64,000 nt of DNA from Acinetobacter sp. XH1741 (GCF_041021895.1 NZ_CP157428.1:3100001-3164000), one strand, 5' to 3'. Positions 33,771 through 43,842 are shown, numbered from the stretch's first letter. Program-made: numbers and translations. Notes: generated by a model not told the origin, from the letters alone.

Positions 33771-33782
33771 GGCCTTTTTTTA
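33757..33782 (+). terminator. Terminator between excisionase-like gene and integrase
   Basis: AGGCCTTA and TAAGGCCT form an eight-base stem with a three-base loop and are followed by a run of T. It overlaps the end of the excisionase gene. Confidence 0.75.
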
Positions 33783-33784
33783 TA

Positions 33785-35035
33785 TTACTTAATTCTTCTT
33801 TCCCTAGCTTCTTCACGTAACCTATCTAAATAGTCTGCCCATGCCTGCATCATCTCAGTACGTTCACTTAAATATTTTGTTCGGTTATATGCCCGACCAT
33901 GCATATCTTTAACTTGGTGCGCGAGCTGCTGCTCAATTCGTTCAATTGGATAATGGAGCACTTCATCTAACAGTGTTCGCGCTGTTGCTCTCATTCCGTG
34001 GCCAGTAGTTTCACCATTAGCAAAACCAAATGTTTTTAGTCTTTTATTAATAGTTGATTCACTAATAACAGCATTGCCCTTTTTCATTGAAGCAAAGACA
34101 TATTTTTGACTACCAGTTAATTTATATAGATTTCTTAAGTGCTCAACTACTTGTTTAGCTAAGGGAACAATATGTTCCAATTGAGTCTTGTTTTCTGTTT
34201 TTGGTGGCGTGTAAGCCCAAAGGCCTTTATCTAAATCAATATTATCCCACTCGGCCCAACGCAGCTCCCCAGGTCTAATAAATACATAAGGTAAAATTAA
34301 AGTTGCATAGTAAACAATAATTGATCCACTTACAGAGGGCTCGGATAAATCTAATAGTAGTTGCCCTAGTCTCTCCTCGTCTGTAATTGCTGCATAGTGC
34401 TTAACTTTGCCAGACTTTAAAATTCCAGAAATTTGATCTGCAACATTGAACTGACAAAGGCCGAGTACAATTGCGTATTTAAAAACTTGACTAGCTTTAG
34501 AACGCATCCTTTTTGCAGAATCATATTTACCTTGATTCTCATATAAACGACATGCATCTAGAATTTGAAGAGCCGTGATTTCTGAAATTGGAATTGAGCC
34601 AACACTTAAATAAAGCTTATCCCAAATCGACTCATTGCGTTGTTTAGTACTATCTGTAATTTCTTCAGTTAATCTAAACTCGTCTGCTACTGCTGCAAAT
34701 GTAGAAACAAGATTTCTTTTTTTAATCTGTAAATCGCGTTTACGCTGTTCAACTGGATCAATATTCTGTGCTATTTGGCTTCTGAACTCTACACGTTTTT
34801 GTCTGGCTACAGCTAGTGAAATCTCAGGGTAAGAGCCTATAGTAATTGTGTTGCGCTTCTTAATAATTGGACGGGTATAATCGAATCTCCATGTGGTTGC
34901 CCCATTTTTATCAATTAATAGGTATAATCCACCACCGTCAGAAAGTTTTTGAGTTTTTTTCTCAATTTCTTTCTTATTTTTAGCGATTTCAGACTTTATT
35001 TTAGAGTCGGTTAAAGCAGGTACTATTTTAGGCAT
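33785..35035 (-). CDS. Tyrosine integrase with DUF4102-type N-terminus
   Basis: A 416-residue site-specific recombinase. The N-terminal arm-binding part holds KLSDGGGLYLLIDKNGATTWRFDYTRP. The catalytic part has RPGELRWAEW (first Arg), GHGMRATARTLL (His and Arg), QLAHQ (His) and GRAYNRTKYL (Tyr). It marks the right end of the prophage. The start is near 35035 and the att site should be close by. Confidence 0.9.
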   Translation of the reverse strand: MPKIVPALTDSKIKSEIAKNKKEIEKKTQKLSDGGGLYLLIDKNGATTWRFDYTRPIIKKRNTITIGSYPEISLAVARQKRVEFRSQIAQNIDPVEQRKRDLQIKKRNLVSTFAAVADEFRLTEEITDSTKQRNESIWDKLYLSVGSIPISEITALQILDACRLYENQGKYDSAKRMRSKASQVFKYAIVLGLCQFNVADQISGILKSGKVKHYAAITDEERLGQLLLDLSEPSVSGSIIVYYATLILPYVFIRPGELRWAEWDNIDLDKGLWAYTPPKTENKTQLEHIVPLAKQVVEHLRNLYKLTGSQKYVFASMKKGNAVISESTINKRLKTFGFANGETTGHGMRATARTLLDEVLHYPIERIEQQLAHQVKDMHGRAYNRTKYLSERTEMMQAWADYLDRLREEARERRIK

Positions 35036-35264
35036 TTTTGAGTTTTACGGTAAGTTATACGGTATGATCGCACATAGTGAACGTTTTAATATATTAAAAT
35101 CATTAACTTATGTTTCGTTTCGTGAGCGCGCCGAGCGCACCAATTTATTTTATATATAATAACTTCATAAATTTATCTCAATTTCATAAAATTCCGACTA
35201 TTTTACTTGGTTTATTAATCATTATCGCTCAAAATATACCCCTCTTTCATAATGTGAGAATTTC
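35036..35264. other. Prophage right-end region, candidate att and binding sites
   Basis: No gene is present. It holds TACGGTA at 35046 and again at 35058, a perfect palindrome TTTTAATATATTAAAA (35084-35099), and a short GC-rich patch (about 35121-35142) in otherwise AT-rich DNA. One of these may be arm-type or core att sequence, but the other att site is outside the window so this cannot be confirmed. Confidence 0.4.
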
Positions 35265-36200
35265 ATGACTGATGCTTTGGTATTAAAAGATTTGTCCAAA
35301 ACATATCGTAATGGTTTTCAGGCGTTAAAAGGTATTAACCTCACTGTGCCTGAAGGTGAATTTTATGCGTTGTTAGGCCCAAATGGTGCTGGCAAATCAA
35401 CAACTATCAGTATTATCAGCTCCCTCACAAAAAAAACCTCAGGAACAGTTGAGATTTTTGGACATAATCTAGATACCCATCCATCTTTGGCAAAACAGCA
35501 GCTTGGTGTCGTTCCTCAGGAATTTAACTTTGGGCAGTTTGAAAAAGCATTCGATATTTTAGTTACCCAAGCTGGCTATTACGGTATCCATAAAAAAGTT
35601 GCAGAAAAGCGCGCCGAACACTATTTAGAAAAACTGGGCCTGTGGGAAAAACGCAATATACAAGCACGCATGCTATCTGGTGGTATGAAGCGCCGCCTAA
35701 TGATTGCTCGAGCCATGATGCATGAACCGAAATTGCTTATTTTAGATGAGCCTACAGCAGGTGTAGATATTGAATTACGCCGTTCCATGTGGGATTTCTT
35801 AACCGAAATGAATGGTCAAGGCACTTCTATTATTTTGACAACGCACTATTTAGAAGAAGCAGAAATGCTGTGTCGTCAAATTGCTATTATTGACCGTGGT
35901 GTTATCAAAGAAGATACCACCATGAAAAGTTTCTTAAACCAGTTGAGTGAAGAGTCTTTTATTTTTGATTTGGCAGAACCTATTGCACCACTCCAGTTAA
36001 ACATTATTGGTGTGAAGTTCAACTTAATTGATAGCAGCACTTTAGAAGTGACAATGGATAAGGCACATACATTAAATGACTTATTCCAACTTTTAGAATC
36101 ACAAGGTATTCGTGTTCGTAGTATGCGAAATAAGTCGAATCGTCTTGAAGAGCTATTTGTCAAAATGGTTGAGAAAAATCTTGAAGGAGAGGCAAAATGA
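35265..36200 (+). CDS. ABC exporter ATP-binding protein
   Basis: A 311-residue ABC ATPase: Walker A GPNGAGKSTT, signature LSGGMKRR, Walker B LLILDEPTAGVD. It pairs with the ABC-2 permease downstream (four-base overlap) and resembles the YadG type, whose substrate is not established. It is the first host gene after the prophage. Confidence 0.88.
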   Translation: MTDALVLKDLSKTYRNGFQALKGINLTVPEGEFYALLGPNGAGKSTTISIISSLTKKTSGTVEIFGHNLDTHPSLAKQQLGVVPQEFNFGQFEKAFDILVTQAGYYGIHKKVAEKRAEHYLEKLGLWEKRNIQARMLSGGMKRRLMIARAMMHEPKLLILDEPTAGVDIELRRSMWDFLTEMNGQGTSIILTTHYLEEAEMLCRQIAIIDRGVIKEDTTMKSFLNQLSEESFIFDLAEPIAPLQLNIIGVKFNLIDSSTLEVTMDKAHTLNDLFQLLESQGIRVRSMRNKSNRLEELFVKMVEKNLEGEAK

Positions 36201-36970
36201 ACTTTAACCAACTGCAAATTGCCCTCTGGACCATAGTTCGTAAAGAAGTACGCCGATTCCTGCGTATTTGGCCACAAACCTTATTACCACCTGCGATTAC
36301 CATGAGTTTGTACTTTGTCATTTTTGGTAATTTGGTGGGATCACGTATTGGCCAAATGGGTGGCGTGAGCTACATGCAGTTTATTGTACCGGGTCTGATC
36401 ATGATGGCTGTTATTACAAACAGTTATGCGAACGTATCTTCCAGTTTTTTCAGTGTAAAATTCCAAAAAAGTATTGAAGAACTCATTATGAGTCCTGTGC
36501 CACTGCATATTATTTTGTGGGGCTATGTGATTGGTGGTATTTGTCGTGGCGTTCTAGTCGGCGCAATCGTAACGGCTATGAGTATGTTCTTTACTGACCT
36601 TTTTATACATAACTGGTTCGTAACTATATATACAGTCTTAATTACTTCGGTTCTTTTCTCTCTAGGCGGCTTTATTAATGCAGTCTATGCGAAATCGTTT
36701 GATGATATTTCAATTATTCCAACATTTGTACTTACTCCACTCACCTACTTAGGTGGTGTGTTTTATGCCATTAGTGCACTTGGTCCTTTTTGGCAAAAAC
36801 TTTCTTTAATTAATCCTATTGTATATATGGTAAATGCTTTCCGTTTCGGCATTTTAGGTCACAGTGATGTGAACGTTACGTTCTCTTTAATCATTGTGAC
36901 ACTATGTTGTGTTGTACTTTACGGAATTGCTTACTATTTACTTGCTCGTGGTTCAGGAATGCGTGAATGA
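36197..36970 (+). CDS. ABC-2 permease (YadH-like)
   Basis: A 257-residue membrane protein with about six hydrophobic spans and the ABC-2 pattern TPLTYLGGVFYAISALGPFWQKLSLINPIVYM. It forms the transport channel with the ATPase encoded just upstream. Overlaps queF by four bases. Confidence 0.85.
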   Translation: MNFNQLQIALWTIVRKEVRRFLRIWPQTLLPPAITMSLYFVIFGNLVGSRIGQMGGVSYMQFIVPGLIMMAVITNSYANVSSSFFSVKFQKSIEELIMSPVPLHIILWGYVIGGICRGVLVGAIVTAMSMFFTDLFIHNWFVTIYTVLITSVLFSLGGFINAVYAKSFDDISIIPTFVLTPLTYLGGVFYAISALGPFWQKLSLINPIVYMVNAFRFGILGHSDVNVTFSLIIVTLCCVVLYGIAYYLLARGSGMRE

Positions 36971-37779
36971 GTGTCGAACAGTCTTTATTGGGTAAAGAAA
37001 CCCAATATCCAACTAGCTATCAACCCGATGTGTTATTTCCAATTGCACGTGCTCAATCTCGTGAAAACTATTCACATATTGAAGGCATTACTCAAGGTAA
37101 AGATTGGTGGCATGTTTTTGAAATATCTTGGTTAAACTCGCACGGTATTCCGCAGGTTGCTATTGGCAGAATTACATTGCCTGCTTCTTCACCAAATTTG
37201 ATTGAATCAAAGTCATTAAAACTTTATTTCAATAGCCTTAACTTCACTCAGTTTGACTCTAAAGAGTTATTTATTGAAACGGTTGAAAAAGATCTATCGT
37301 CTGCAGCGGGTGCAAAAGTTGAGCTAACACTATTTCAAGTAGATGATTTAGAGATTTCTAAGCCTCAGGGTATTTGTATTGATGACCTTACACCTGAACG
37401 TTTAGAACAACATCCCGATGCGTCGCTTTTAAAACTGGATGAGTCTGGCGAAGAAGTCGAAATTGAGCTGTATTCTCATCTTTTGAGAAGTAACTGCCCA
37501 GTCACAGGACAGCCAGATTGGGGTACAGTTTTTATCCGTTTTAAGGGCAAAAAACCTTGTTATCGTAGTGTTTTAGCTTATATTATCTCGTACCGTCAGC
37601 ATAACGGTTTCCACGAACAGTGTGTTGAGCAAATCTTTGCAGATGTTTGGCAAAATTTGCAGCCTGAAAAGCTGATGGTTTATGCAGCTTATACTCGCCG
37701 CGGTGGACTTGATATCAATCCTTGCCGAGTATCGGATCTATCATGGATGCCAAAACCGATTCGATTGGCACGACAATAA
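36967..37779 (+). CDS. queF: NADPH-dependent preQ0 reductase QueF
   Basis: A 270-residue enzyme that reduces 7-cyano-7-deazaguanine to 7-aminomethyl-7-deazaguanine in queuosine synthesis. The marks are LIESKSLKLYFNSLNF, the catalytic Cys in RSNCPVTGQPDWG, and a long bimodular form. It overlaps the ABC permease but is not functionally related to it. Confidence 0.93.
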   Translation: MSVEQSLLGKETQYPTSYQPDVLFPIARAQSRENYSHIEGITQGKDWWHVFEISWLNSHGIPQVAIGRITLPASSPNLIESKSLKLYFNSLNFTQFDSKELFIETVEKDLSSAAGAKVELTLFQVDDLEISKPQGICIDDLTPERLEQHPDASLLKLDESGEEVEIELYSHLLRSNCPVTGQPDWGTVFIRFKGKKPCYRSVLAYIISYRQHNGFHEQCVEQIFADVWQNLQPEKLMVYAAYTRRGGLDINPCRVSDLSWMPKPIRLARQ

Positions 37780-37802
37780 AACGAATAATTTGAGGATACA
37801 CC

Positions 37803-38453
37803 ATGCCGTTTTTTGGTTTTACCCCTTCTGAAGGCTTATTGAACGATATGCAGACTGGAATTGCGAATAAAAATTCTAGTGAACCGCTATATCCACTTCG
37901 AGACAAAATTGCTTTACAACTCAATGAAGAAATTATTGAAAATGTACTTACTCAGTTAGTACAACATTTCCCAGCGAGTGAAAAAAGAGATACTGCCGAA
38001 AAACTAGCTGGTTACGTCAAATCAACAGTTGCCGTACTTTTAAAGCAATTACTTAGCAAAGCGCCAAACGATGTTGTTAAACAGTCAGTTGAGTTTTCTG
38101 AGAAAAGCTTATTTAAAGATCCACAAGGTCAATATAGAGTAGGTGTTGCTTTAGATGCAGGCCTAGTAACCAACCTGAAGCACAATTTTACCGAGCTTCA
38201 AGCAGGCAATGACATTAATAAAGCAGCTTTAGCTGAACTATATAAACAGTTCGGAGATGCCATGATCAGACACTTTATGTCTGATTTTAATAAAACATTA
38301 GATTTAGGCATGATTAAACGTAAAGCTGCTGATATTGGAGCTGCTGCTGTTACTAAAGCAGTTCATATCGCGATTGATAAACTGATTCCAAGTCTAAATC
38401 GTATCGAACTAAAAGCGATGGCTGAATACCATGATGGCCTATTCTTTAATTAA
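37803..38453 (+). CDS. Conserved hypothetical protein
   Basis: A 216-residue mostly helical protein (MPFFGFTPSEGLLNDMQTGI). No family recognised. It follows queF after a short gap and ends before a strong terminator. Confidence 0.6.
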   Translation: MPFFGFTPSEGLLNDMQTGIANKNSSEPLYPLRDKIALQLNEEIIENVLTQLVQHFPASEKRDTAEKLAGYVKSTVAVLLKQLLSKAPNDVVKQSVEFSEKSLFKDPQGQYRVGVALDAGLVTNLKHNFTELQAGNDINKAALAELYKQFGDAMIRHFMSDFNKTLDLGMIKRKAADIGAAAVTKAVHIAIDKLIPSLNRIELKAMAEYHDGLFFN

Positions 38454-38472
38454 TAAAAAATAGTCTATCGGA

Positions 38473-38497
38473 AACCTGGCGAGAGCCAGGTTTTTTT
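38473..38497 (+). terminator. Intrinsic terminator
   Basis: AACCTGGC and GCCAGGTT form an eight-base stem with a GAGA loop and are followed by TTTTT. Confidence 0.75.
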
Positions 38498-38579
38498 ATT
38501 GCAAAATATTGATATACATTGCCATTAATCAGGTTTATGTTAGCATGCGCCAAGCACTGATTGACCTAGTTAAAGCCGC

Positions 38580-39722
38580 ATGTCTCCTAGTCCACAATAT
38601 AAATTTTTACGCCAAGCTCCTCGAGATGGTCTTAGCACTGCCATGCAACCATCGCGTTGGCAGCAACTCCATATTGACCCGTGGTTATGCCTATTTTTAT
38701 TTCTAAATGCCCTGTTAGGTTTAACGGTACTTTATAGTGCATCTGCGCAAGATGTAGGCCTTGTCAGCAAACAAGCTATGAGCTTTGGTATCGGCTTTCT
38801 GGTCATGATTAGTCTGGCTCAAATTCCTCCTAAGGTTTATCAAGCTTTTTCACCCTACTTTTATTTATTTGCACTATTTTCCTTAATTGGAGTTATGGTC
38901 TTTGGTGAAGTTCGTATGGGGGCTAAACGCTGGATCGATATTCCGGGTTTCGGAAGTGTTCAACCCAGTGAGTTTATGAAAATTGGCATGCCAATGATGA
39001 TCTCATGGTTTTTAGCACGAAAACCACTTCCTCCTAGTTTTTCCCAAGTTGTTTTATCTTTAATGTTAATTGGCGTCCCATTTTTACTGATTGCAGAACA
39101 ACCTGACTTAGGAACATCCTTATTAGTATTAGCGAGCGGTATTTTTGTACTATTTTTAAGTGGGTTATCTTGGCGTATGATCGGTGCAGCAGCAGCTTGT
39201 GCCGCTATTGTTATTCCTATTGCGTGGGAATTTCTTTTACATGATTATCAGCGTCAACGTGTTTTAACCCTCCTCGACCCCGAGGCAGATGCTTTAGGAA
39301 CAGGCTGGAACATCATTCAGTCCAAAACGGCTATTGGATCTGGTGGTTTTTCAGGTAAAGGTTTCCTTGAGGGTACACAGTCGCATTTACACTTTTTACC
39401 TGAAGGTCATACTGACTTTATTATTGCCGCATACTCTGAAGAATTTGGCTTAATTGGCGTACTTATATTAGTTATTCTATATTCAGCAATTATTTTTAGA
39501 ACATTTCAGATTGGTTTACAGAGCTTCCATAACTATGGACGTTTAGTTGCTGGCGCATTTGGTTTGTCTTTTTTTGTTTATGTATTTGTAAATGCAGGAA
39601 TGGTCAGTGGTATTTTACCTGTAGTGGGTGTTCCTTTACCTTTTATGAGTTATGGCGGTACCGCTATTATTACTTTAATGGCCACTTTTGGCTTAGTTAT
39701 GTCTATTCATACACATCGATAA
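38580..39722 (+). CDS. rodA: Rod shape-determining protein RodA
   Basis: A 380-residue SEDS protein that polymerises glycan strands with PBP2 during elongation. It has about ten membrane spans and the family segments KRWIDIPGFGSVQPSEFMKIGMPMM, EQPDLGTSLLVLASG, and the end FVNAGMVSGILPVVGVPLPFMSYGG. It is followed by mltB. Confidence 0.93.
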   Translation: MSPSPQYKFLRQAPRDGLSTAMQPSRWQQLHIDPWLCLFLFLNALLGLTVLYSASAQDVGLVSKQAMSFGIGFLVMISLAQIPPKVYQAFSPYFYLFALFSLIGVMVFGEVRMGAKRWIDIPGFGSVQPSEFMKIGMPMMISWFLARKPLPPSFSQVVLSLMLIGVPFLLIAEQPDLGTSLLVLASGIFVLFLSGLSWRMIGAAAACAAIVIPIAWEFLLHDYQRQRVLTLLDPEADALGTGWNIIQSKTAIGSGGFSGKGFLEGTQSHLHFLPEGHTDFIIAAYSEEFGLIGVLILVILYSAIIFRTFQIGLQSFHNYGRLVAGAFGLSFFVYVFVNAGMVSGILPVVGVPLPFMSYGGTAIITLMATFGLVMSIHTHR

Positions 39723-39741
39723 TTTGGAATTTAAAAAAGAT

Positions 39742-40743
39742 ATGTTGTCTCAATTTGTTAATAAAACTTTAAAAGTACTCGCCTTGTGTACTGGCCTCAT
39801 CAGCACAAGTCATTTTGCTCAGGCCAACGATTTTGTAACGAATCCTAATTATTTAAATTTTAAACAAAAAGCAATGACTACTTATGGTTTAAGTAGTGAA
39901 CAAGTTGATGCTGCTATGAGCGGTGCAAAAAATTTACCAAACATTATAAATATTATGACTCGCCCAGGGGAAAGTAAGCCTTGGTATGATTATCGCTCTA
40001 TGTTTTTAGTCGAAGGTACTATTCAACGTGGTGTTCGCTTTAAAAACCAATATGCTGATGCTTTAAATCGTGCTGAACAGCAATATGGCGTCTCTCAAGC
40101 TGTCATTTTGGGTATTTTAGGGGTTGAAACTGGTTATGGGGCCAACAAGGGTTCTTTTGTTACTCGTGATGCACTTGCAACATTAGCTTTTGGTTATCCT
40201 CGCCGTGCTGATTATTTCAGTGATGAATTAGCCGCTTTGATCGCATGGACTTATAAAGAAGGCTATCCTACAAATAGCATTCTAGGTTCTTATGCTGGTG
40301 CAATTGGTTATCCACAATTTATGCCAAGTAATATTAGCAAGTATGGAGTCGACTTTGATGGTAACGGCCACATTGATTTACGAAACTCTGCAGAAGATGC
40401 AATTGGTTCAATTGCACATTACTTAGCAAAAGAAGGGTGGCAACGCGATCAACCTATCGGGTTTATGGCACGTTATACAGGCTCAAATCCAGAAAATATT
40501 ATTGCTAAAGATCTTACTCAGCCCACTCCTTATGGCGTAATCAAAAACCAAGGGATTTCCCCATTAAATCCACTAGTGAAAATTGATGACTTAGATATGG
40601 TAAATGTTATTCAATTACAGGACTATAATGGTCCAATTTACTACTTAACCTATCCGAATTTTCAAGTGATTACGACTTATAATAAAAGCCGAATGTATGC
40701 GACTGCCGTATGGTTATTAGGTACAGAAGTAGCTAGCCGATAG
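39742..40743 (+). CDS. mltB: Lytic murein transglycosylase B
   Basis: I choose the ATG at 39742, which starts a signal peptide ending near FAQA (MLSQFVNKTLKVLALCTGLIS). The 333-residue enzyme cuts peptidoglycan. The catalytic Glu is in ILGVETGYG, with GAIGYPQFMPSNI and FDGNGHIDLRNSAEDAIGSIA as family marks. No lipobox is visible, so it may be soluble in the periplasm. Confidence 0.9.
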   Translation: MLSQFVNKTLKVLALCTGLISTSHFAQANDFVTNPNYLNFKQKAMTTYGLSSEQVDAAMSGAKNLPNIINIMTRPGESKPWYDYRSMFLVEGTIQRGVRFKNQYADALNRAEQQYGVSQAVILGILGVETGYGANKGSFVTRDALATLAFGYPRRADYFSDELAALIAWTYKEGYPTNSILGSYAGAIGYPQFMPSNISKYGVDFDGNGHIDLRNSAEDAIGSIAHYLAKEGWQRDQPIGFMARYTGSNPENIIAKDLTQPTPYGVIKNQGISPLNPLVKIDDLDMVNVIQLQDYNGPIYYLTYPNFQVITTYNKSRMYATAVWLLGTEVASR

Positions 40744-40754
40744 GCTAGCTTTTT
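40731..40754 (+). terminator. Terminator overlapping the mltB end
   Basis: AGCTAGCC and GGCTAGCT form an eight-base stem around a GATA loop, then TTTT. The stop codon is in the loop. Confidence 0.7.
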
Positions 40755-41033
40755 GATGAGTTTATGTAAAAGTCAATAAATATTTTTGTTAAATCGATCA
40801 CAATTCAAACATTTTAAATAGCTTGTTACATTTTTGGTTATTTTTTAATCCAAAACTGTAAGTTTTTGCCCTTTTTGTAACTATTTCTCGTTAAAGACTA
40901 GACACTCTCCGTAAGCGATGAATATTATCCACCCCAATCAAGCAATTGCAAAAGTGAATAATTAGGCATGTTCACTTCAATTTTTAGCCTTAGGGTTAAA
41001 AGAAAAAGAGCATGTTCTCAGGAGTTTATATAA

Positions 41034-41648
41034 ATGCAGTTATCGCTGAAATACATTCTTGCACTGACGGCTAGTTTAAGCATGGCCCCACTGCACGCTG
41101 AAATGATGCAATCATCATCATTAAACAGTGATGTAGATGGTAATGGTAATTTAGCAGCACGTGTGTTGAGTAAAGATACTCAAAACTTTAATTCTCGTTT
41201 TTCTAACATTAACAGTCTTTCAATCACTGAACGTTCTGGCGATCAAATTCGTCGTCAAGCTATCGCAGCAAAAATTGAAATCCCTGAAGATGAGCCTTCA
41301 GTGATTGAAAAACTTAACACAGTAGCTTCAAATACTGTTCGTAAGTTTAGCCAAACTGGTATGGCATCTTGGTATGGTCGTCAATTTCATGGCCGTAAAA
41401 CTGCAAGTGGTGAAACATTCGATATGAATGCACTTACTGCTGCTCACCGTAGTCTGCCATTAAACTGTTATATCCGTGTCACAAACAAAGACAATGGTAA
41501 AAGCGTGGTAGTAAAAGTAAATGATCGTGGTCCATTCCATGCAAATCGTGTACTTGACTTATCATACGGTGCTGCAAAACGCCTCGGTATTACCAATGCA
41601 GGCACTGCTAAAGTAAGTATTGAGCGTGTAGACGGTCCTACTTCATAA
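41034..41648 (+). CDS. rlpA: RlpA-family septal ring protein
   Basis: A 204-residue protein with a signal peptide (MQLSLKYILALTASLSMAPLHA). The double-psi barrel spans about residues 110-200: GMASWYGRQFHGRKTASGETFD, LPLNCYIRVTN and VKVNDRGPFHANRVLDLSYGAAKRLG. It binds or cleaves denuded peptidoglycan at septa. No SPOR domain is seen. Confidence 0.88.
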   Translation: MQLSLKYILALTASLSMAPLHAEMMQSSSLNSDVDGNGNLAARVLSKDTQNFNSRFSNINSLSITERSGDQIRRQAIAAKIEIPEDEPSVIEKLNTVASNTVRKFSQTGMASWYGRQFHGRKTASGETFDMNALTAAHRSLPLNCYIRVTNKDNGKSVVVKVNDRGPFHANRVLDLSYGAAKRLGITNAGTAKVSIERVDGPTS

Positions 41649-41670
41649 GCGATTACTCCTAGAGTTCATG

Positions 41671-41703
41671 AAAAAGCCACAATCTAATTTGTGGCTTTTT
41701 AAT
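41671..41703 (+). terminator. Terminator after rlpA
   Basis: AAAAGCCACAA and TTGTGGCTTTTT form a stem with a T-rich tail. Confidence 0.75.
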
Positions 41704-42221
41704 TTTTAAGCAATCAGTACACAGAAAATCGCTGTTAAAAGTTAGTATCTTTACTGATCTTTTAATTACAAAATCGATTAATTTTTAACCCAAAAATACA
41801 GAGTATTTCTCCCCTTCTTTGTTTACGTATATTTTTCGATTACAGCCATTTTAAAAAAATTACGCTACCCTAGTACCACTTTAGTCTATAAAGAGCCGTT
41901 TATAGCGTTTTAAGACAAGTTGAGTTGAGCTTTTTTCTATTATTTTCCGACTTCTCATAAAAAAGTGGTTTTTTTGGAGTTTTTTTCACTTCAAAATCTA
42001 AAATAGATAGCCTGTGTTTTTTACCCTCATCTCACTCTTTTTTAGTTAGGTTTTTTTAATTTTTCTGGTTTGCTTATTCGGATGATCAGATCTTAAGTTT
42101 TAGAGCCATATAACCAAACCAACAGAAAGATATATGACTTTTCTTGTCTACCCACATCACGACAGGATAAAATATAGACAAAATAAAAATGACTCAAAAT
42201 TAGACAAGGAGTGTAAGGTCC
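41704..42221. other. AT-rich intergenic region
   Basis: No plausible gene was found. It holds a small hairpin (CTATAAA with TTTATAG, 41886-41905, six-base loop) and, near 42144-42173, a promoter-like pair TTGTCT and TAAAAT 18 bases apart that could drive the Mpo1-like gene. Nothing else recognised. Confidence 0.5.
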
Positions 42222-42674
42222 ATGAAATCCATTAGTGAATGGTTTGATGAATATAGTGAGAGTCATCAAAACCCCACAAATAAAAAAATCCACTGGGTAT
42301 GTGTTCCAGCTATTTTATTTTCTATTATCGGAATTATCGCCCACTTTAGTGCTCTTCTCACTGCTTTATTAGTTGTACTGACTCTAATTTTTTATGCTCG
42401 GCTTGATCTTGTACTTGCAGTAGCCATGTCTGCGCTTCTTGTTGTGATGGCATGGCTTATTTATGTTCTACCTGTAGGCGTTGGTTTTTATATTGCCTTC
42501 TTTGTGGTTGCTTGGATTGGTCAATTTTATGGTCATAAAGTGGAAGGAAAAAAACCATCGTTCTTTAAAGATTTGCAATTTTTACTCATTGGCCCAGTTT
42601 GGTGTATGGATGCCTATCTTGCAAAAATATTACCTAAATGGAAAAGTCGTCAGAACAAGTTGATTACTCAATAA
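42222..42674 (+). CDS. Mpo1-like (DUF962) membrane protein
   Basis: A 150-residue protein with about four hydrophobic spans, an HQNPTNKKIHWVCVP start and a GQFYGHKVEGKKPSF end; these His pairs fit the Mpo1/DUF962 family, whose yeast member is an iron-dependent 2-hydroxy fatty acid dioxygenase. Function in bacteria is inferred. Confidence 0.75.
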   Translation: MKSISEWFDEYSESHQNPTNKKIHWVCVPAILFSIIGIIAHFSALLTALLVVLTLIFYARLDLVLAVAMSALLVVMAWLIYVLPVGVGFYIAFFVVAWIGQFYGHKVEGKKPSFFKDLQFLLIGPVWCMDAYLAKILPKWKSRQNKLITQ

Positions 42675-42682
42675 TTTTTAAG

Positions 42683-42708
42683 AAGCTGGATCTCTAAAGA
42701 TTCAGCTT
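42683..42708. terminator. Hairpin between convergent genes
   Basis: AAGCTG/CAGCTT and an inner ATCT/AGAT stem form a roughly eleven-base hairpin in the gap between the Mpo1-like gene and azlD. T-runs are poor, so termination is tentative. Confidence 0.4.
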
Positions 42709-42712
42709 AAAT

Positions 42713-43030
42713 TTACTGATTTATTAGAAAATTTATAAAATAGAAAAATGCTAGACTGAGTAGAACACTGGGCAAAACTTTTTTTAAATAGAAAGCAACC
42801 GTAATACAAAATACTGTTGCATATAAATATGGATTATCTAAAGCCCCTTTTAACTCATCACCTTCAAAAAATATGATAGGTATACAAATAGCACTCAATA
42901 AACAAGGTGCTGAATAATTCAACATTTTATTCATGAGTATAGGTAACTTTACTTTTACACTTGGTTCCAAAAAATAATAACGATTAAAAAATACAATAGC
43001 AGCCAAACCTAAAATCATAAGCCATGACAT
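42713..43030 (-). CDS. AzlD-family permease subunit
   Basis: A 105-residue membrane protein of the AzlD type. It lies one base after azlC and the pair forms a branched-chain amino acid exporter-like system. Confidence 0.75.
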   Translation of the reverse strand: MSWLMILGLAAIVFFNRYYFLEPSVKVKLPILMNKMLNYSAPCLLSAICIPIIFFEGDELKGALDNPYLYATVFCITVAFYLKKVLPSVLLSLAFFYFINFLINQ

Positions 43031-43031
43031 T

Positions 43032-43748
43032 TTATTTTCCTCTTATTCTATTTTCCACAAGCACCGCGATCAGCATCCCCAATAACCCGGAAACCAGAAT
43101 GGTACCCTCCATGTGAAAAAATTTAAGTACAAAGCCACTGACACAAGTTGTTAAAACTCCTGCAATGACAGGCTTCCCGTTACACATAGGCACAATCATG
43201 GCCACAAAAATAGCAATAATCGAAAAATCTAAGTGATAAGACAATAAATTAGGAACCGCCGTAGCCAATAGAATCCCAGCCAGACTAAAAACCACCCAGA
43301 ATAAATAAAAACATATCCCTGCCCCCAATAAATAATGAGGATGTCTTTTTTCACTCGGAGCACTTAAGGCAAATAATTCATCTGTTAATAAAAAACCTAA
43401 ACTTAATCGTTTTGGTAAAGACAAAATAGAAATATCATTTCTTAAAGTTAATGCATAAATAAAATGTTGAGCCGTAAGAAAAAAAATCGTGATATAGATC
43501 GTTAATAATGACGCACCTTCCATCACCATACTCAAACTGACCAATTGTGCAGCACCAGCAAACACAATACCTGACATCGCAAGTGCTTTATAAAATGATA
43601 ATCCAGCATGAATTGCCATTGAACCAGCCAGAATAGCCCACGGAATAACCGAAATAGACAATGGCAATATATCCACTGCCCCTCGTAAGAAAAGATAAGA
43701 TGGCTGACTTTTAGAAAATCTAATAGATTGATTTAAACGAGTATTCAT
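43032..43748 (-). CDS. AzlC-family permease subunit
   Basis: A 238-residue protein with hydrophobic spans and the family pattern AMSGIVFAGAAQLVSLSMV and LLTDELFALS. The AraC gene lies 94 bases upstream on the same strand and may control it. Confidence 0.8.
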   Translation of the reverse strand: MNTRLNQSIRFSKSQPSYLFLRGAVDILPLSISVIPWAILAGSMAIHAGLSFYKALAMSGIVFAGAAQLVSLSMVMEGASLLTIYITIFFLTAQHFIYALTLRNDISILSLPKRLSLGFLLTDELFALSAPSEKRHPHYLLGAGICFYLFWVVFSLAGILLATAVPNLLSYHLDFSIIAIFVAMIVPMCNGKPVIAGVLTTCVSGFVLKFFHMEGTILVSGLLGMLIAVLVENRIRGK

Positions 43749-43842
43749 CCTTAGACATCTATAACTGTAACTATTTATAGATTTTCTTATATTTAGCTCA
43801 GCTTCTCTTGAACAAAATTGCTTCTAAAAATGAAAATAAAAT

